A DNA stretch of 10,326 nt from Desulfurococcales archaeon (GTDB taxonomy: Archaea > Thermoproteota > Thermoprotei_A > Sulfolobales > Acidilobaceae), in assembly GCA_015521095.1 (NCBI GenBank), contig WAOU01000040.1, forward strand, positions 1-10,326, written 5' to 3'. Positions 6,925-10,326 of the stretch are shown piece by piece (the first letter of the stretch is position 1; the number at the start of each line of letters is the position of its first letter). The translations under genes were made by a program, and so were the position numbers. The notes below the pieces were generated by a model. It saw only the letters and a program-made list of their open reading frames with translations. It had not been told where the DNA came from and searched no databases.

Positions 6925-7040
6925 CGATTCTTATATGGTTTAGGGATATACCCATTACAGCTGTCGCTATACTCGTAGTGAACGTCGTTGTCGACGCTGC
7001 TACCACGATTATATCTGTATAACATATATATCTTGTATCA

Positions 7041-7056
7041 ATATTATTAATAATAT
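7041..7056. repeat. 16-bp perfect A/T palindrome
   Basis: ATATTATTAATAATAT equals its own reverse complement. It lies about 150 bases upstream of cydA and about 120 downstream of tRNA-Ile. It may be a regulator site, a TATA-like element or simply A/T-rich sequence. Confidence 0.4.
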
Positions 7057-7091
7057 ATGAATAGTTGTGGGTGATGGTATTGGTCATACAC

Positions 7092-7103
7092 TCTATCGAT
7101 AGA
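7092..7103. promoter_or_regulatory. 12-bp perfect palindrome upstream of the cydA promoter; candidate operator
   Basis: TCTATCGATAGA is perfectly self-complementary and lies about 27 bases upstream of the likely cydA TATA element. This position suits an activator or regulator of the Lrp/AsnC or MarR type, but the protein that binds it cannot be named from this window. Confidence 0.35.
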
Positions 7104-7123
7104 TTGTTTACTTGTAGAAATCA

Positions 7124-7137
7124 TATTTATTTAAAAA
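7124..7137 (+). promoter_or_regulatory. Probable TATA region of the cydAA' operon
   Basis: ATATTTATTTAAAA lies about 65-80 bases upstream of the TTG start and predicts transcription start near 7155-7162. A second AT-rich element, TAATATAATTG (7152-7162), is an alternative and would give a shorter leader. Confidence 0.4.
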
Positions 7138-7202
7138 CGAGAACTTCCTAGGTAATATAATTGAGTATATGTTTGTGGTGAGACAGTAGACGGTGATCCG
7201 GA

Positions 7203-8870
7203 TTGGAGTGGGGAATATACCCAGCGGCTGCTGATAGGTTACTATCATTCATAGGTATAGCTGTTCACTGGAGCATACTCCAATATGTAGTAGGGCTACC
7301 ACTACTAGCATTTGTCGCGGAACTACTTTACTTGAAGACGGGAGACCAGAAATGGCTAAAGATAGCTAAAACCCTTGTTAAGGGATTCATAATAGTTTTC
7401 GCTGTTGGAGCAGCTACCGGTACGGCCTCGGAATTTGGACTCGTACTATTATGGCCTAACCTAACACAAGCTGCAGGAAACTACATTTACTTCCCTCTCT
7501 ACGCAGAGGTCTTCGCCTTCCTAATGGAGGTAGTATTCATATACATGCTCTGGTACGGCTGGGAGAAGCTACCAAAGAAAGTCCATGTAATAGTAATGCT
7601 ATTCGCGCTAATAGGCCCATGGTTCTCAGCGGCAATGATCGTGTCAGTAAACTCATACATGGTTGCACCAACAGGCCTAGAACCAGCCTACGATCCAGCA
7701 ACCGGCCAATGGCTCTTCGATCAAGGATATCCAAAACTACTCCTGGCAGTACCCACTGACTACGCTAACATACTGAACGTCACCCTTCTTCAACAGTTAG
7801 GAATGGAGGTAGTAGGCCAAGACGGAGAAGTCGTACTAGTAAAAATGCCTATACGTATCATAGAACGCCTCGTATACGAAGCGTGGCATGGTTACACAGT
7901 ACAGGATAGTATACTAAAGCTAGTAATCAAACCAGAATACCTTAACCAAGACGTTCTAAACACACCAGTAATGGCTATACTAGACGCAATTCTAAGAGCA
8001 ACAGTTAACTATGTGGGAGTGACGACAGTAACCTTCAAGAGCCCAGTCTATCTAGGAAGCATACTGCACGTAGTAGGAAGCGCTATCACAGTATCGTCAT
8101 TCACTGTACTAGCCGCATACGCAATGAGAAAACTTCAACTAAGACGAAAAGGCGTAAATAACGGCGAATACTATGAATATGTCGACACCTTCTTCAAGTT
8201 TGCAGCGATATTCGCCCTAGTAGCAATAGTACTACAAGGCACTGTCTTTGGGCACTTGATGGGAACAGAAATCGCAGAGTACAACCCGGAGAAATTCGCC
8301 GCAATGGAGGGCACAAGCCAAAGTATATTCAGTATAAGTAGAGCATTTGGCCTCGAAAAACTAATGGCCTTCCTAGGATACGGATCCTTCGATGCTCACC
8401 TACCAAACTATGACGAGATACCCAAGGACTACTGTGTATGCAGCGTGACCCAAGACCAGGATCTAGCAAGAATAGGAGACTGCAGACCCCCGCTATTCCT
8501 ACACTACGTTTACTATACAAAGATAGGCCTAGCCATACTATCAGGTCTCTTCATCCTAGGTGTAGCATACTATCTATTCGTGAAGAAGACCGAGCTCCCA
8601 GAGATACTTCTAAAACTAGCACTACCCTTCGCAATAATAATACAGGCAGTATCATGGATGGGATGGGTCGTTAGAGAAGTGGGAAGAAAACCATGGACCA
8701 TATACGGTGTCATGACGCCAGACGTAGCCCACACCTTCAACCCGGCTCCAACATCGCTAGTAGCACTAGTAGCAGTATTCTTCATTGTGATACTAGGCAT
8801 CCTAGCCTACGCTGTATGGAAATTCCTATGGTTACCCGGTAAAGAAGAGATAGGCATGGAGGTGAGCTAG
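7203..8870 (+). CDS. cydA: Cytochrome bd-type quinol oxidase, subunit I (CydA)
   Basis: Membrane oxygen reductase subunit that takes electrons from quinol and reduces O2 to water. The 555 residues show about nine helices. Landmarks aligned to E. coli CydA: H22 (H19), E102 and E109 (E99/E107, with the 7-residue spacing of Geobacillus), N150 (N148), H289 (H186, a heme b558 ligand), the quinol-loop pair K364/E369 in NPEKFAAME (K252/E257), and E492/R495 in EVGRKPW (E445/R448 of GRQPW). Three features are odd. The b558 methionine position falls on K440, with no Met nearby. The stretch from N150 to H289 is about 100 residues longer than in E. coli. The short quinol loop carries C411, C413 and C427. 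The TTG at 7203 is forced, because a TGA lies at 7194, H22 is needed, and no later start precedes it; GGTGAT sits five bases upstream. It is followed after one base by the CydA' gene. Confidence 0.93.
   Translation: MEWGIYPAAADRLLSFIGIAVHWSILQYVVGLPLLAFVAELLYLKTGDQKWLKIAKTLVKGFIIVFAVGAATGTASEFGLVLLWPNLTQAAGNYIYFPLYAEVFAFLMEVVFIYMLWYGWEKLPKKVHVIVMLFALIGPWFSAAMIVSVNSYMVAPTGLEPAYDPATGQWLFDQGYPKLLLAVPTDYANILNVTLLQQLGMEVVGQDGEVVLVKMPIRIIERLVYEAWHGYTVQDSILKLVIKPEYLNQDVLNTPVMAILDAILRATVNYVGVTTVTFKSPVYLGSILHVVGSAITVSSFTVLAAYAMRKLQLRRKGVNNGEYYEYVDTFFKFAAIFALVAIVLQGTVFGHLMGTEIAEYNPEKFAAMEGTSQSIFSISRAFGLEKLMAFLGYGSFDAHLPNYDEIPKDYCVCSVTQDQDLARIGDCRPPLFLHYVYYTKIGLAILSGLFILGVAYYLFVKKTELPEILLKLALPFAIIIQAVSWMGWVVREVGRKPWTIYGVMTPDVAHTFNPAPTSLVALVAVFFIVILGILAYAVWKFLWLPGKEEIGMEVS
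8858..8866 (+). promoter_or_regulatory. Strong ribosome binding site for the second oxidase gene
   Basis: GGAGGTGAG lies in the last codons of cydA, with its GGAGGTGA core six bases before the ATG at 8872. It fits the 16S 3' end almost perfectly and decides that start. It implies efficient coupled translation of the two subunits. Confidence 0.85.
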
Positions 8871-8871
8871 A

Positions 8872-10074
8872 ATGGATGGTTCCTCAATAGCAGTATTCTG
8901 GCTAGCATACACATTCGGAATACACATAATGCTCGTAAACATAGGTATAGCACTATCAATACTCGTACCATACCTAAAATACAGAGCTAAAAAGAACAAT
9001 GATGAAGCACTACTCAACTTCTCATACAAGCTAATGAGATTCTATGCAGCAACCTATGGAGTAGCAGGAGTATACGCTACAGCGTTCACAGTATTCCTCC
9101 TAAGCTTCTATCCAAACTTCCTCGGAATCGCCGGTAACATAGCCCTTATGCCGTTTGCAATCGCGATACTCCTAATAGTTGTACACTTCACTGCAATAAC
9201 AACATACTATTACGGATGGAACAGGCTCAGCGACAAAGCACACAACATAGCAGGAATATTCCTAGCTCTCTCAGCAGTACTAATACCACTAGGCTTCAGA
9301 TCAGTATTTGCCTTCCTAAACACGCCCAAAGGATTATACTTTGACGGAACTGTTGCTAGGCTTAATCTCCTAGAAGCATTGTCAAATCCAACTTTATTGC
9401 CACTCTACTTGAAGAGCCTAGTTGCTTCACTAACAGCAGGATTAATACTAGTAACAGGCTATGCCGCCGTCAAATATTATAAGACAAGCGACGACCAGTA
9501 TAGAAACGCTCTAAAGTCTATTGTTGACAGAGGAGTTCCATGGGCACTAGCAGGTCTTGGACTAATGCTAATACTTGGACTATGGTATGCACTATCCCTT
9601 CGCGTAGTAGAGTACAAGTTTAACAACATATTCGGTCCCCTAGGATGGAAAGTCGGAGACGGCACCGTTGCATTCAACCTATCATGGCTACTAATCATAA
9701 AGCTCATATTATATGTAGCCCAAGTATACCTAGTCTACGTCGCTTATACAAGCATAAAGAAAAGCGGCTTCTTATCGCGAAAAGAAGCAAGCAACCTATT
9801 ATTCGCAGGCATGCTAGCACTCGTAACAATAGTCCTGGGAGAGTATCTCAACGCGTTTAGCCAGTATCCATACTTTATAGCAGACGTAACAGATCCAAAA
9901 GTCGTTCAAAGTATCCCTCCAGAGGTCCTACCATATCTAGCAAATGTACTAAATCTAACCAACGTAAATACCTTGGCAACCCTAACATCAGTACAAATAC
10001 TCACTATAGGCTTCATGACATTCCTCTCCCTAGCAACGATCTACTTCTTCTACATATACTTCAAAGAAAAGTGA
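8872..10074 (+). CDS. CydA' : second, diverged CydA-like subunit of an archaeal bd-type oxidase
   Basis: A 400-residue protein with about nine membrane helices, in the position where bacteria have cydB. It lacks the CydB signatures (GFDMG near the N-terminus and W-D-G-N-x-V-W). Instead its first four helices follow CydA: H18 in TFGIHIML (H19), then YKLMRFYAATYGVAG, and MPFAIAILLIVVHF leading into YYYGWNRL, matching YGWEKL of the first subunit. At the key sites, E99 is replaced by Ala/Ile and E107 by H105. No histidine stands at the H186 position (LYLKSLVASLTAG), and there is no quinol-loop K/E pair or GRQPW motif. This is the pattern expected of CydA' in the archaeal CydAA' enzymes, for which the Caldivirga maquilingensis protein was shown to be an active quinol oxidase with only b-type hemes. 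The gene starts one base after cydA and ends before a pyrimidine tract. No cydB, cydX or cydCD is present. An extremely diverged CydB is less likely. Confidence 0.83.
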   Translation: MDGSSIAVFWLAYTFGIHIMLVNIGIALSILVPYLKYRAKKNNDEALLNFSYKLMRFYAATYGVAGVYATAFTVFLLSFYPNFLGIAGNIALMPFAIAILLIVVHFTAITTYYYGWNRLSDKAHNIAGIFLALSAVLIPLGFRSVFAFLNTPKGLYFDGTVARLNLLEALSNPTLLPLYLKSLVASLTAGLILVTGYAAVKYYKTSDDQYRNALKSIVDRGVPWALAGLGLMLILGLWYALSLRVVEYKFNNIFGPLGWKVGDGTVAFNLSWLLIIKLILYVAQVYLVYVAYTSIKKSGFLSRKEASNLLFAGMLALVTIVLGEYLNAFSQYPYFIADVTDPKVVQSIPPEVLPYLANVLNLTNVNTLATLTSVQILTIGFMTFLSLATIYFFYIYFKEK

Positions 10075-10078
10075 TCAA

Positions 10079-10099
10079 CTCTCTTTTTCCCCTCCTTCA
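10079..10099 (+). terminator. Pyrimidine/U-tract terminator after the oxidase genes
   Basis: Five bases after the stop codon comes a run of pyrimidines with five consecutive T (10084-10088), then CCCCTCCTTC. Archaeal RNA polymerase commonly stops at such T-rich tracts without a hairpin. It separates the oxidase genes from tRNA-Ala. Confidence 0.55.
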
Positions 10100-10184
10100 T
10101 CTCCTTGCTTATTAACCCATATCATTAAAACAATGTTACCATACTTATCTTAGAGAAATAAAGGAAAGTATCAAAACAACGAAA

Positions 10185-10196
10185 AATAATATAATC
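10185..10196 (+). promoter_or_regulatory. Probable TATA box of tRNA-Ala
   Basis: AATAATATAATC, preceded by an A-rich BRE-like segment, lies 30-41 bases before the mature tRNA 5' end. This predicts a leader of only a few to about ten bases. The rest of 10100-10225 shows no gene. Confidence 0.55.
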
Positions 10197-10225
10197 CCAA
10201 TGTCGAGAATAAGAGAAGAGTGGAT

Positions 10226-10302
10226 GGGCCGGTAGCTCAGCCTGGAAGAGCGCTCGGCTTGCACCCGAGAGGCCCCGGGTTCAAATCCCGGCCGGTCCAC
10301 CA
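10226..10302 (+). tRNA. tRNA-Ala(UGC)
   Basis: A full cloverleaf without intron. The acceptor stem GGGCCGG/CCGGTCC contains the G3:U70 wobble pair that marks tRNA-Ala. The D stem is GCTC/GAGC, and the anticodon stem CTCGG/CCGAG with loop CTTGCAC gives anticodon TGC at 10260-10262. The T stem is CCGGG/CCCGG with loop TTCAAAT, followed by discriminator A and an encoded CCA (10300-10302). Confidence 0.99.
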
Positions 10303-10326
10303 TTCTCCTAATAATATCATTCCGAA

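Larger units (their letters stand above)
6925..7202. other. tRNA-Ile to cydA intergenic region
   Basis: No gene is confidently seen. The sequence ACCACGATT at the tRNA 3' end (6921-6929) recurs exactly at 7002-7010. Between the copies a plus-strand frame without a usual start is open to the TAA at 7020-7022 and would encode a hydrophobic stretch (ITAVAILVVNVVVDAATT), which may be a gene remnant or chance. Two perfect palindromes follow: ATATTATTAATAATAT (7041-7056) and TCTATCGATAGA (7092-7103). A 25-codon ATG frame at 7074 is too short to support. Confidence 0.4.

Noticed and set aside
6767..7087. Minus-strand open frames across tRNA-Ile, including a GPGGIRTPDRPVISRALYQAEL type peptide
   Set aside because: This peptide is a well-known false translation of the reverse complement of a tRNA gene; the cloverleaf explains the sequence fully.
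7074..7151. 25-codon ATG frame upstream of cydA
   Set aside because: Too short, overlaps the palindrome and the likely cydA TATA region, and shows no protein-like features.
8872..10074. Reading the 400-residue protein as ordinary CydB
   Set aside because: CydB signatures GFDMG and W-D-G-N-x-V-W are absent, while the helix 1-4 pattern follows CydA.
146..10074. CRISPR array, insertion sequence or prophage
   Set aside because: No regularly spaced repeats, transposase, integrase or terminal inverted repeats are seen; base composition and codon use are even across the genes.

Overview
The window looks like a chromosomal segment of a hyperthermophilic crenarchaeon (Thermoproteota). The evidence is archaeal-type TATA boxes, GGAGGTGA-like ribosome binding sites, common TTG starts, coding sequence rich in AUA, AGA/AGG and CUA codons, and two intron-less tRNA genes with almost pure G:C stems and encoded CCA ends. 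Several families (DUF432, BtpA, archaeal CydAA') fit as well. I cannot name the order or genus from this sequence. All protein genes and both tRNAs lie on the plus strand.

Left part (1-2585): a possible gene end or divergent promoter region, then an M17 leucyl aminopeptidase and a BtpA-family TIM-barrel protein of unknown archaeal function. Next comes a 265-base non-coding stretch (2586-2850) with overlapping inverted repeats. It is followed by a small, very acidic protein that I do not recognise (2851-3339).

Middle part (3471-6777): a co-directional cluster of a DUF432 protein, a small-conductance mechanosensitive channel (MscS) whose start overlaps the DUF432 end, a calcineurin-like metallophosphoesterase and an unrecognised protein with two membrane helices and a large cytoplasmic domain. 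The first two are probably translationally coupled. The cluster suggests a membrane-tension or osmotic response unit, but only the channel role is well founded.

Right part (6778-10326): tRNA-Ile(GAU) directly preceded by a 7-bp hairpin, a 278-base gap with two perfect palindromes, then two adjacent genes for an archaeal cytochrome bd-type oxygen reductase, and finally tRNA-Ala(UGC) with the G3:U70 identity pair. The first oxidase gene is a CydA with the quinol-loop K/E pair and a GRKPW motif. The second is not CydB: it lacks the CydB signatures and looks like a diverged CydA paralogue, so the pair matches the CydAA' form known only from Archaea. Lysine stands where the heme b558 methionine is expected, the loop before the b558 histidine carries about 100 extra residues, and the quinol loop holds a cysteine cluster. 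These features, with the altered ligand set of CydA', make this locus the most interesting part of the window. It implies that the organism can respire or detoxify oxygen with a quinol donor.
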